DNA from: Streptomyces sp. WMMC940
GTDB taxonomy: Bacteria > Actinomycetota > Actinomycetes > Streptomycetales > Streptomycetaceae
DNA length: 64,000 nt
Direction of reading: 5' to 3'
Assembly: GCF_027460265.1 (NCBI RefSeq)
Contig: NZ_JAPZBC010000001.1
Location: 2,197,501-2,261,500, forward strand
How positions within the stretch are numbered: position 1 is the stretch's first letter; the number at the start of each line of letters is the position of its first letter. A model generated the notes under the pieces. That model was not told the origin of the DNA. It saw nothing but the letters and a program-made list of their open reading frames with translations, and made no database searches. Position numbers and translations under genes: made by a program. Shown here piece by piece: positions 34,751 through 41,821 of this stretch.

Positions 34751-35061
34751 CGGCGGGCCCCGCCGGAGGGACCCACCACGGCGCCGCACCGCCCGGGACC
34801 GGCGCACCTCCCCGAACGGCCGGACCTCCCGGGGCGCGCCACAGCCGCCGTCGTCGGCGCGGACGCCGCCGCGGTCCGGGCCGGGCCTGGTGATGGCGCG
34901 TCAGATCGCCCGGGCGCACGGTGCGGAGCTGACGGCGGAGAGCGCGCCGGGCGGCGTGCGCCGTTCCGTCGCGCGTTCGCCACGGCGAACGCGAGAAGGA
35001 CCGGCCGTCGGGCCGCTGCGGCGGCGTGACGGCCGGTCCTCCAGGGGCCGGGCGGTGCGGC
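34751..35061. other. Intergenic region with possible sensor-kinase relic
   Basis: 311 bp. At 34878-34961 the plus-strand frame reads GPGLVMARQIARAHGAEL followed by TAESAPGG, which looks like the G2 box and end of a histidine-kinase ATPase domain. No other kinase sequence precedes it, so it would be a decayed gene fragment. A strong hairpin follows at 34997-35040. Confidence 0.45.
34997..35040 (-). terminator. Hairpin terminator of icmA
   Basis: Thirteen-base perfect arms AGGACCGGCCGTC (34997-35009) and GACGGCCGGTCCT (35028-35040), about 20 bp beyond the icmA stop. Confidence 0.75.
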
Positions 35062-36762
35062 TCAGAAGCCGGCGGGCTCGGTGTACGTGCCCCACTCGTC
35101 CCGCAGCGCGTTGCAGATCTCGCCCAGGGTGGCCTCGGCACGGACGGCGTCGAGCATGGGCTCGATCATGTTCGAGCCGTCGCGGGCGGCGGCCAGCATC
35201 CTCTCCAGCGACGCCTTGACCCGGGCGTCGTCGCGGCGGGCCTTGCGGTCGCCCAGGATGCGGACCTGCTCCCACTCGACCTCGTGGCTGACGCGGAGGA
35301 TCTCCAGGTCGCCGGTGACGGAGCCGTGGTGGACGTTGACGCCGACGACCCGCTTGTCGCCCTTCTCCAGCGACTGCTGGTAGCGGAAGGCCGATTCGGC
35401 GATCTCGCCGGTGAACCAGCCGTCCTCGATTCCGCGCAGGATGCCGGAGGTGATGGGCCCGATGGGGTGCTTCCCGTCCGGGTGGGCGCGCAGTCCGCGC
35501 TCCTTGATCTGGTCGAAGATCTTCTCGGCGTCCGCCTCGATACGGTCGGTGAGCTGCTCCACGTACCAGGCACCACCCAGCGGGTCTGCCACGTTGGCGA
35601 CGCCCGTCTCCTCCATCAGTACCTGTTGCGTGCGCAGGGCGATCTCGGCGGCCTGCTCCGACGGCAGTGCCAGCGTCTCGTCCAGGGCGTTGGTGTGCAG
35701 CGAGTTGGTGCCGCCGAGGACGGCCGCGAGTGCCTCTACCGCCGTGCGCACGACGTTGTTGTACGGCTGCTGGGCGGTCAGCGAGACACCGGCCGTCTGG
35801 GTGTGGAACCGCAGCCACTGCGCCTTGTCGGTCTTCGCCCCGTAGACCTCCTTCATCCAGCGGGCCCAGATGCGGCGGGCCGCGCGGAACTTGGCGATCT
35901 CCTCGAAGAAGTCCAGGTGCGCGTCGAAGAAGAAGGACAGTCCGGGTGCGAAGACGTCCACGTCCAGTCCGCGGCTGAGGCCGAGTTCGACGTACCCGAA
36001 GCCGTCGGCGAGCGTGTACGCCAGCTCCTGCGCGGCCGTCGCGCCCGCCTCGCGGATGTGGTAGCCGGAGACGGAGAGCGGCTTGTACGCCGGGATGTCC
36101 CGGGCGCAGTACTCCATCAGGTCGCCGATGAGACGCAGATGGGGCTCCGGCTCGAACAGCCATTCCTTCTGGGCGATGTACTCCTTGAAGATGTCGGTCT
36201 GGAGCGTGCCGTTCAGGACGCCCGGGTCGACACCCTGCCGCTCGGCGGCGACGAGGTACATGCAGAAGGCGGGGACGGCGGGACCGCTGATCGTCATCGA
36301 GGTGGTGACGTCGCCGAGCGGGATGTCCTTGAAGAGGACGTCCATGTCGGCGGCGGAGTCGATGGCGACACCGCAGTGGCCGACCTCGCCGAGGGACCGC
36401 GGGTCGTCGGAGTCGCGCCCCATGAGCGTCGGCATGTCGAAGGCGACGCTGAGCCCGCCGCCGCCGGCGGCCAGGATCATCTTGTACCGCTCGTTGGTCT
36501 GCTCGGCGTTGCCGAAGCCGGCGAACTGGCGGATGGTCCAGGTACGGCCGCGGTAGCCCGTCGGGTACAGACCGCGGGTGAAGGGGTACTCGCCCGGCCA
36601 TCCGATCCGCTCGAAGCCGTCGTAGGTGTCGCCGGGCCGGGGCCCGTAGACCGGCTCGACCGGATCACCGGAGAGCGTGGTGAAGTCGGCGTTCCGCTTC
36701 TTCGCGGAGTCGTAGCGGGCCTGCCAGCGTCGGCGGCCTTCCTCGATGGCGTCAGCGTCCAT
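35062..36762 (-). CDS. icmA: Isobutyryl-CoA mutase large subunit
   Basis: 566 residues, exactly the length of Streptomyces IcmA. It is the substrate-binding TIM-barrel subunit of a coenzyme-B12 mutase that interconverts isobutyryl-CoA and n-butyryl-CoA, linking valine breakdown to acyl-CoA supply. The sequence IRQFAGFGNAEQTNERYK puts Phe at position 80, and YIAQKEWLF puts Gln at 198; these two residues distinguish isobutyryl-CoA mutase from methylmalonyl-CoA mutase (Tyr and Asn). No B12-binding domain (DxHxxG) is present, so it needs a separate IcmB subunit encoded outside the window. A 24-bp palindrome ends 8 bp before the ATG. The chaperone gene meaB lies 8 kb away. Confidence 0.92.
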   Translation of the reverse strand: MDADAIEEGRRRWQARYDSAKKRNADFTTLSGDPVEPVYGPRPGDTYDGFERIGWPGEYPFTRGLYPTGYRGRTWTIRQFAGFGNAEQTNERYKMILAAGGGGLSVAFDMPTLMGRDSDDPRSLGEVGHCGVAIDSAADMDVLFKDIPLGDVTTSMTISGPAVPAFCMYLVAAERQGVDPGVLNGTLQTDIFKEYIAQKEWLFEPEPHLRLIGDLMEYCARDIPAYKPLSVSGYHIREAGATAAQELAYTLADGFGYVELGLSRGLDVDVFAPGLSFFFDAHLDFFEEIAKFRAARRIWARWMKEVYGAKTDKAQWLRFHTQTAGVSLTAQQPYNNVVRTAVEALAAVLGGTNSLHTNALDETLALPSEQAAEIALRTQQVLMEETGVANVADPLGGAWYVEQLTDRIEADAEKIFDQIKERGLRAHPDGKHPIGPITSGILRGIEDGWFTGEIAESAFRYQQSLEKGDKRVVGVNVHHGSVTGDLEILRVSHEVEWEQVRILGDRKARRDDARVKASLERMLAAARDGSNMIEPMLDAVRAEATLGEICNALRDEWGTYTEPAGF

Positions 36763-36770
36763 ACCCACGA

Positions 36771-36794
36771 ATTTACTAGGACGTCCTAGTAAAT
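36771..36794. promoter_or_regulatory. 24-bp perfect palindromic operator of icmA
   Basis: The half-site ATTTACTAGGAC is followed directly by its exact reverse complement. The palindrome ends 8 bp upstream of the icmA ATG, and its TAGTAAAT half could serve as the -10, so repressor binding would block the promoter. The mature message would be nearly leaderless. The cognate regulator is not known to me. Confidence 0.75.
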
Positions 36795-36806
36795 GTCGAT
36801 GGCAGA

Positions 36807-36830
36807 CCGCCGTACGCATGCGTACGGCGG
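36807..36830 (-). terminator. Palindromic terminator of the DUF3817 gene
   Basis: A perfect 24-bp palindrome with half-site CCGCCGTACGCA starts 6 bp beyond the stop at 36836. As RNA it gives a ten-base stem with a CATG tetraloop. It separates the DUF3817 gene from icmA on the same strand. Confidence 0.7.
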
Positions 36831-36835
36831 AGTGA

Positions 36836-37168
36836 CTACGCCTTGACGACCGCCGGCTCCGACTCGCTGACCAGCGGCGCGACCGAACGCGTGACATTGC
36901 GTTCGACGAAGAAGGCGACGAAGGGAATCGTCCCGGAGAGCAGCACCCACAGCAGCTTGCCGAACGGCCACTTGGCCTTGGAGCCGAGGTCGAAGGCGAA
37001 GATCAGGTAGATGATGTAGAGGACGCCGTGCGCCTGGGAGACGGCGAAGGTGATGTCCTCACCCGTGTCGAACCCGTACTTGAACACCATGCAGGTGCAC
37101 AGCACGAGCAGCATGACGGCGGTGACGTAGGCCATCACCCGGTAACGGGTCAGGACGCTCTTCTTCAT
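36836..37168 (-). CDS. DUF3817 family membrane protein
   Basis: 110 residues with three hydrophobic segments: VMAYVTAVMLLVLCTCMVFK, AHGVLYIIYLIFAFDLG and LLWVLLSGTIPFVAFFVER. This matches DUF3817 (YdzA-like integral membrane proteins). The SQAHGVLYIIY motif with its central His is the family hallmark. Function is unknown. A second DUF3817 gene lies at 38266, so the window carries two paralogues around a MarR regulator and a thiamine-binding-like protein. Confidence 0.85.
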   Translation of the reverse strand: MKKSVLTRYRVMAYVTAVMLLVLCTCMVFKYGFDTGEDITFAVSQAHGVLYIIYLIFAFDLGSKAKWPFGKLLWVLLSGTIPFVAFFVERNVTRSVAPLVSESEPAVVKA

Positions 37169-37256
37169 GGCGATGAGCGTAACGGTCCGCTTTGGGCGAT
37201 CTTCGGGTGGGTCGGTCCTGGGCCGAGGCGGCCCGCGCCCCGTCCGCAGAGGCGGC

Positions 37257-37766
37257 TCAGCCCTCGTCGAAGTCGTGCGCCGCGACCCTCAGCGGCCGCA
37301 GCAGCGCGAAGATCTCCGCGCACTCCTCGGTGTCGTAGGCGCCGAGCCCGAAGTCCATCTCCATGAGGTCCCGGGTGGCCGCCTCGACGACCTCGCGCCC
37401 CTTGTCCGTGATGGAGGCGAGCGTGCCGCGACCGTCGTTGGGGTTGGGCCGCTTGGCGACCAGACCGGACCTCACCAGGCGGTCCACGGTGTTCGTGACG
37501 GAGGTCGGGTGGACCATCAGCCGCTCACCGATCTTGGACATCGGCAGCTCCCCGGCCTTGGAGAAGGTGAGCAGCACCAGCGCCTCGTAGCGGGCGAAGG
37601 TCAGCCCGTACGGCTTGACCACGGCGTCGACCTCGGCGAGCAGGATCTGGTGGGCCCGCATGATCGAGGTGATCGCGGCCATCGAGGGCACGGGGCCCCA
37701 GCGCTGCCGCCAGAGCTCGTCGGCTCGGGCGATGGGGTCGAAGGGAAGGCTGAGCGGCTTCGGCAC
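37257..37766 (-). CDS. MarR-family transcriptional regulator
   Basis: 169 residues from GTG 37766, giving MPKPLSLPFDPIARADELW, with GGTAAGG eight bases upstream; GTG 37784 is the longer alternative. The winged helix-turn-helix spans about residues 55-125: LTFARYEALVLLTFSKAGEL, KIGERLMVHPTSVTNTVDRL and the wing NPNDGRGTLASITDKG. MarR proteins are dimeric and usually ligand-responsive. Just upstream, two GACCAG elements spaced 11 bp apart (around 37785-37801) could be its own operator. Confidence 0.88.
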   Translation of the reverse strand: MPKPLSLPFDPIARADELWRQRWGPVPSMAAITSIMRAHQILLAEVDAVVKPYGLTFARYEALVLLTFSKAGELPMSKIGERLMVHPTSVTNTVDRLVRSGLVAKRPNPNDGRGTLASITDKGREVVEAATRDLMEMDFGLGAYDTEECAEIFALLRPLRVAAHDFDEG

Positions 37767-37914
37767 GGCATCGACCTTACCCACTGGTCATATGCTGGTC
37801 AGCCCTGTCTCGCACTTCGGTCCTTCCCCGCCCGAGACCCGGCCGCCTCCCGCCCCGCGGTCCGCCGCGGCCCCCGGTACCGCACGGGTGCTGGGCTGGG
37901 CGCGCGGGGCAGGA

Positions 37915-37950
37915 CAGCCCCCGTCCGTTCGGACGCCCGGCCGGGGGCTG
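37915..37950 (-). terminator. Hairpin after the thiamine-binding-like gene
   Basis: CAGCCCCCG (37915-37923) pairs with CGGGGGCTG (37942-37950), 26 bp beyond the stop at 37976. Confidence 0.6.
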
Positions 37951-37975
37951 CCCCGGGTCGCGGGTGGGACCCGGG

Positions 37976-38269
37976 TCAGGCGGAGAGGTGGCGCTCGACC
38001 GTCTCGACCTTGCTCGTCAGTCCGTCCGCGACACCCGGCCTCACATCGGCCTTGAGGACGAGGGAGACGCGCGGGGCGCGTGCCTCGACCGCGGCGACGG
38101 CGCGCCTGACGACGTCCATCACCTCGTCCCAGTCGCCCTCGACCGAGGTGAACATCGCGTCCGTGCGGTTCGGCAGTCCGGACTCGCGGACGACGCGGAC
38201 CGCGTCGGCGACGTACTCGCCGACGTCCTCGCCCACGCCGAGCGGGGTGACGGAGAAGGCGACGATCAC
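37976..38269 (-). CDS. MTH1187-family thiamine-binding-like protein (DUF77)
   Basis: 97 residues beginning [20 protein letters not shown], with [20 protein letters not shown] in the centre. Both are hallmarks of the MTH1187/YkoF-like ferredoxin-like fold, whose members bind thiamine or a related ligand. It is cytoplasmic. The GTG start overlaps the preceding DUF3817 stop by four bases (GTGA), so the two are translationally coupled. Confidence 0.87.
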   Translation of the reverse strand: MIVAFSVTPLGVGEDVGEYVADAVRVVRESGLPNRTDAMFTSVEGDWDEVMDVVRRAVAAVEARAPRVSLVLKADVRPGVADGLTSKVETVERHLSA

Positions 38270-38610
38270 GCGTTCACCGTGCCCTCGCGCCGGGCGCGGG
38301 AGGCGATGACCGCGTCCGCGGCGGCGCGCTTGAGCTTGCGGTCGGCGAAGAAGCCGCCGAACGGCACCACCGACAGGACGAAGTAGACCGCGGCCGTCCC
38401 GACGTCCCACTTGGTGCGGTTCCAGGCGTCCAGCCAGAAGATCACGTACAGGATGAAGAGGACGCCGTGGATCGCGCCCATGACCGGGACCGCGTTGAAC
38501 TCCGTCGTGCGCTTGAGCACCGAGCAGACGAGCAGGAGCAGGAAGGACACGGCCTCGGGGCCGGAGACGAGCCGGAGGCGGTGGAGGGCGGAGGCGGTCT
38601 TGATGTCCAC
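38266..38610 (-). CDS. DUF3817 family membrane protein (second copy)
   Basis: 114 residues from GTG 38610 (GAAGG eight bases upstream), giving [20 protein letters not shown]. It has three hydrophobic segments with [19 protein letters not shown], the DUF3817 hallmark, and [13 protein letters not shown] at the last helix end. GTG 38619 is an alternative start. It is coupled to the thiamine-binding-like gene by a 4-bp overlap. A membrane protein next to a thiamine-binding-like protein could suggest a vitamin-related role, but this is speculation. Confidence 0.84.
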   Translation of the reverse strand: MDIKTASALHRLRLVSGPEAVSFLLLLVCSVLKRTTEFNAVPVMGAIHGVLFILYVIFWLDAWNRTKWDVGTAAVYFVLSVVPFGGFFADRKLKRAAADAVIASRARREGTVNA

Positions 38611-38785
38611 GGCAGGCACCTTCAGGGGGGAGGGGGCGATGGTCTTGTGAACGGACGCACAAGCGTAGCCATTCTGGCACCGCGCTTTTCCCGCCCTTTA
38701 CCCGGGTGGCCTCGGGGTCGGGTCAGGGTCGTGTTCATTCCTGGGGGCCTGTCCGAACACGCGGCCCGCCCAGTACCTTCACCCC

Positions 38786-39424
38786 GTGGCAATGTTCCGA
38801 CTTCAAGGCAGCAAAGTGCTCGCCGTCGACATGACCGGGGACTCCGTCAAGGCGAAGAACGGGTCCATGGTCGCGTACGACGGCCACATGGACTTCAAGA
38901 AACTGTCCGGCGGCGGTGAGGGCATCCGCGGCATGGTGACCCGACGCCTCACCGGCGAGCAGATGACCATGATGGAGGTGAAGGGCCAGGGCACCTGCTA
39001 TTTCGCCGATCGCGCCTCCGAGATCAATCTCGTCTCGCTGCACGGCGACAAGCTGTACGTCGAGTCGAGCAATCTCCTCTGCACGGACGGCGGGCTGCGC
39101 ACCGGCACCAGCTTCACCGGTCTGCGCGGCGGCGCGACCGGCAACGGACTGTTCACGACGACCGTCGAGGGCACGGGCCAGGCCGCGATCATGTCGGACG
39201 GCCCGGCCGTGGTACTGCGCGTGACGCCCCAGTACCCGCTCTCCGTGGACCCGGGCGCCTACATCGCGCACCAGGGCGGTCTTCAGCAGCAGTTCCAGTC
39301 CGGGGTCACCTTCCGCACGCTCATGGGCGAGGGCGGCGGCGAGGCCTTCCAGATCCGGTTCGAGGGCGACGGACTCGTGTACGTGCAGCCGAGCGAGCGG
39401 AACACCGTCGGAGGGGACGTCTGA
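38786..39424 (+). CDS. AIM24 family protein 1
   Basis: 212 residues, GTG start at 38786 (ATG two codons later is the alternative). It has AIM24/DUF124 features: GSKVLAVDMTGDSVKAKNGSMVAYDGHMDF (cited in pieces), GQGTCYFADRASEINLV, LYVESSNLLC, GLFTTTVEGTGQAAIMSDG and the late FQIRFEGDGLVYVQPSE. The fold is a double-psi/beta-prism-like all-beta domain. The eukaryotic member is needed for mitochondrial inner-membrane organisation; the bacterial function is not established. It is the first of three adjacent paralogues in one translationally coupled operon; TGATG joins it to the next gene. Confidence 0.88.
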   Translation: MAMFRLQGSKVLAVDMTGDSVKAKNGSMVAYDGHMDFKKLSGGGEGIRGMVTRRLTGEQMTMMEVKGQGTCYFADRASEINLVSLHGDKLYVESSNLLCTDGGLRTGTSFTGLRGGATGNGLFTTTVEGTGQAAIMSDGPAVVLRVTPQYPLSVDPGAYIAHQGGLQQQFQSGVTFRTLMGEGGGEAFQIRFEGDGLVYVQPSERNTVGGDV

Positions 39425-40074
39425 TGCCGTTCCGCGAGATCAATTCGAAGATGGTCGAGGCGACGGTGGTCCCCGGCCAGAAGATGTACAGCCAGCGCGG
39501 CGCGATGCTCGCCTACAAGGGCGACGTCTCCTTCACCCCGAACATCGCGGGCGGCCAGGGCGGCCTGATGTCGATGATCGGCCGGCGGGTCGCCGACGAG
39601 GCGACGCCGCTGATGACGGTCGAGGGCTCCGGTACGGTCATGTTCGGCCACGGCGGCCACCACATCCAGGTCATCGGCCTCACCGGCGACACGCTGTACG
39701 TCGAGGCCGACCGGCTGCTCGCCTTCGACGGCACGCTGCAGCAGGGCACGATGTTCATGGGCGCGCAGGGCGGGGTCATGGGGATGGTGCGGGGCCAGGT
39801 CACCGGCCAGGGCCTGTTCACCACCACTCTGAAGGGTCACGGCGCGGTCGCCGTCATGGCCCACGGCGGGGTGATCGAACTGCCCATCACACCGGGCCGG
39901 CCCGTCCACGTGGACCCCCAGGCGTACGTCGCGCACCACGGCGACGTGCGGAACAAGCTCTCCACCGCGCTGGGCTGGCGCGACATGGTGGGGCGCGGCT
40001 CCGGCGAGGCGTTCCAGCTCGAGCTGAGCGGCAGTGGTGCGGTGTACGTCCAGGCGTCGGAGGAGAAGCTTTGA
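39424..40074 (+). CDS. AIM24 family protein 2
   Basis: 216 residues. It parallels its neighbour domain by domain: SKMVEATVVPGQKMYSQRGA, VEGSGTVMFGHGGHHIQVIG, TLYVEADRLLAFDGTLQQGT, QGLFTTTLKGHGAVAVMAHG and SGEAFQLELSGSGAVYVQAS. Its start overlaps the first gene's stop by one base, and its stop overlaps the third gene's TTG by four bases. Three diverged copies expressed together suggest a hetero-oligomer. No membrane segment is seen, so it is either cytoplasmic or peripheral to the membrane. Confidence 0.88.
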   Translation: MPFREINSKMVEATVVPGQKMYSQRGAMLAYKGDVSFTPNIAGGQGGLMSMIGRRVADEATPLMTVEGSGTVMFGHGGHHIQVIGLTGDTLYVEADRLLAFDGTLQQGTMFMGAQGGVMGMVRGQVTGQGLFTTTLKGHGAVAVMAHGGVIELPITPGRPVHVDPQAYVAHHGDVRNKLSTALGWRDMVGRGSGEAFQLELSGSGAVYVQASEEKL

Positions 40075-40844
40075 GCACGCCGGTGATTCATGACCCGATG
40101 ACGCTGCCGAGCGACGACAACGTCAACCCGTACACCTTCTGCGTGGAGCTCAAGGGCTCCCAGTGGTTCCTGCAGAAGGGGAAGATGATCGCCTACTACG
40201 GGCGGATCGACTTCAACGGGATCGGCCACGGCCGGCTGGACCGGCTGATGCGCACCAGCTTCCACTCGCCGCTGCACGCGAGCGACTGGGTGGTGGCCGA
40301 GGGCAGCGGCAAGATGCTGCTCGCCGACCGGGCCTTCGACGTCAACTCCTTCGATCTCGACGAGGGCAATCTGACGATCCGGGCCGGGAACCTGCTGGCG
40401 TACCAGCCCTCGCTGGCCCTGAAGCAGTCGATCGTTCCCGGCTTCCTCACTCTGATCGGCACCGGGAAGTTCGTCGCGGCGTCGAACGGCCCCGTGGTCT
40501 TCATGGAGCCCCCGATCCGGGTGGACCCGCAGGCGCTGGTGGGCTGGGCGGACTGCCCCTCACCGTGCCACCACTACGACCACGGGTACATGAGCGGGGT
40601 GATGGGCGGCCTGCGGCAGCTGTCCGGGATCGGCGGGGCGTCCGGCGAGGAGCACCAGTTCGAGTTCGTCGGCGCGGGTGCGGTGCTGCTGCAGTCGACC
40701 GAGGCGCTCATGCCCGAACAGGCGACCGGCGCGGTCCCGCATGCGGACGGGGTGCCCGGCGGCGGCCACGGCCCTGGTCAACACGGCTCCACCCCGCGCC
40801 TCCCCGGTCAGCTGGGGGACCTCCAGCGTCGCTTCGGCTTGTGA
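40071..40844 (+). CDS. AIM24 family protein 3
   Basis: 257 residues from TTG 40071 with GGAGAAGC upstream. The AIM24 core covers about residues 15-225: FCVELKGSQWFLQKGKMIAY, GSGKMLLADRAFDVNSFDL, LTIRAGNLLAYQP and EHQFEFVGAGAVLLQSTEAL. It is followed by a 35-residue Gly/His/Pro-rich tail absent from the other two copies. A distinct feature is CPSPCHHYDHGYMSG around residue 163, a Cys/His cluster that could bind metal. It ends the AIM24 operon; the next gene is the absC-like regulator. Confidence 0.86.
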   Translation: MSTPVIHDPMTLPSDDNVNPYTFCVELKGSQWFLQKGKMIAYYGRIDFNGIGHGRLDRLMRTSFHSPLHASDWVVAEGSGKMLLADRAFDVNSFDLDEGNLTIRAGNLLAYQPSLALKQSIVPGFLTLIGTGKFVAASNGPVVFMEPPIRVDPQALVGWADCPSPCHHYDHGYMSGVMGGLRQLSGIGGASGEEHQFEFVGAGAVLLQSTEALMPEQATGAVPHADGVPGGGHGPGQHGSTPRLPGQLGDLQRRFGL

Positions 40845-40962
40845 GCGGTAGGCTGCGGAGTGTGACGTCGAACGTCTGCACCCTTCTCGGGGGACTCGGG
40901 GTGCCGGATGTGACCGTCCCCGCATTCGTCCGGATTTCAACTTCTTAGGGTAGCATCCATAT

Positions 40963-41439
40963 ATGGAGACCGAGACGGCCACGCGCTGGCTGAGCGACAC
41001 GGAGCAGTGCGCCTGGCGCACCTATCTGGACGTCAACAGGCTGTTGACCTACCAGATGGAAAAGGATCTGCAACCGTTCGGCCTGACCAACAACGACTAC
41101 GAGATCCTCGTCAACCTCTCGGAGTCCCCCGAGCGGCGCATGAGGATGAGCGACCTGGCGGCGGCGACGCTGCAGTCCAAGAGCCGGCTCTCCCACCAGA
41201 TCACCCGCATGGAGAACGCGGGCCTGGTCCGCCGGGAGAACTGCGAGTCCGACCGCCGCGGACTCTACGCGGTGCTCACCGACCAGGGCATGGAGACCAT
41301 GCAGAAGGTCGCGCCGCACCATGTCGAGTCCGTGCGCCAGCACTTCATCGACCTGCTGTCCCCGGAGGCGCTCGCCGACCTCCACGAATCCCTCAAGCCG
41401 GTGGCGGAGCACCTGCGCGGCCGCCGCGGCAGGGTCTGA
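40963..41439 (+). CDS. absC: MarR-family regulator, AbsC-like
   Basis: 158 residues. The winged helix-turn-helix core includes FGLTNNDYEILVNLSESPER, MRMSDLAAATLQSKSRLSHQ, ITRMENAGLVRRENCESDRR and YAVLTDQGMETMQKVAPHHV. Length, sequence character and chromosomal position (near scy/filP and icmA) fit AbsC, the S. coelicolor MarR-like protein that binds zinc and controls antibiotic production and zinc uptake (established for that species). The symbol rests on memory of synteny. A -10-like TAGCAT (40951-40956) ends 6 nt before the ATG, implying a leaderless transcript. His residues in APHHVESVRQHF could be part of a zinc site. Confidence 0.75.
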   Translation: METETATRWLSDTEQCAWRTYLDVNRLLTYQMEKDLQPFGLTNNDYEILVNLSESPERRMRMSDLAAATLQSKSRLSHQITRMENAGLVRRENCESDRRGLYAVLTDQGMETMQKVAPHHVESVRQHFIDLLSPEALADLHESLKPVAEHLRGRRGRV

Positions 41440-41821
41440 CAGGGCCGTACCAACCGCTGACGCGCGCTCCGGCCGCGGGTCGCGCGGGACCCGGCCCTGT
41501 CCCGGACGTCCGCACCCGCTGCGCACCGCGCCGCCTCACCACGTGCCTTGGGGGAATGGGCACGGGACCGGCGCGGTGCGGGTGCACGGGACGGGCGTTC
41601 AGGGCTCGGACCCGCGCGGTCGCCCCCGGGTGCGCCCGAGCCCGACCGCGGCCCGGCACCGCGACCCCGCGGTGCAGAACGCCCCGCGGTCCCGCACCGC
41701 GCCCCGCCGTCGGCCGGGCGCCCTCCCCGCAACGCCGTCCGCCGGACCCCGTCCGCGGACCGTGCGGGCCGAACGGTCCTGCAGGTCGAAGGGGTCGTGC
41801 GGAACTCGAGGAGTCAGGGCT
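41440..41821. other. 382-bp GC-rich intergenic region
   Basis: No gene recognised on either strand. The translated frames are Arg/Pro/Ala-rich and noncoding in character. It separates absC from the convergent sensor kinase gene and probably holds terminators, but no single hairpin stands out. Confidence 0.4.

Noticed and set aside
36807..36830. Second 24-bp palindrome near icmA as an operator
   Set aside because: It is GC-rich, starts 6 bp after a stop codon and folds with a 4-nt loop, so a terminator explains it better.
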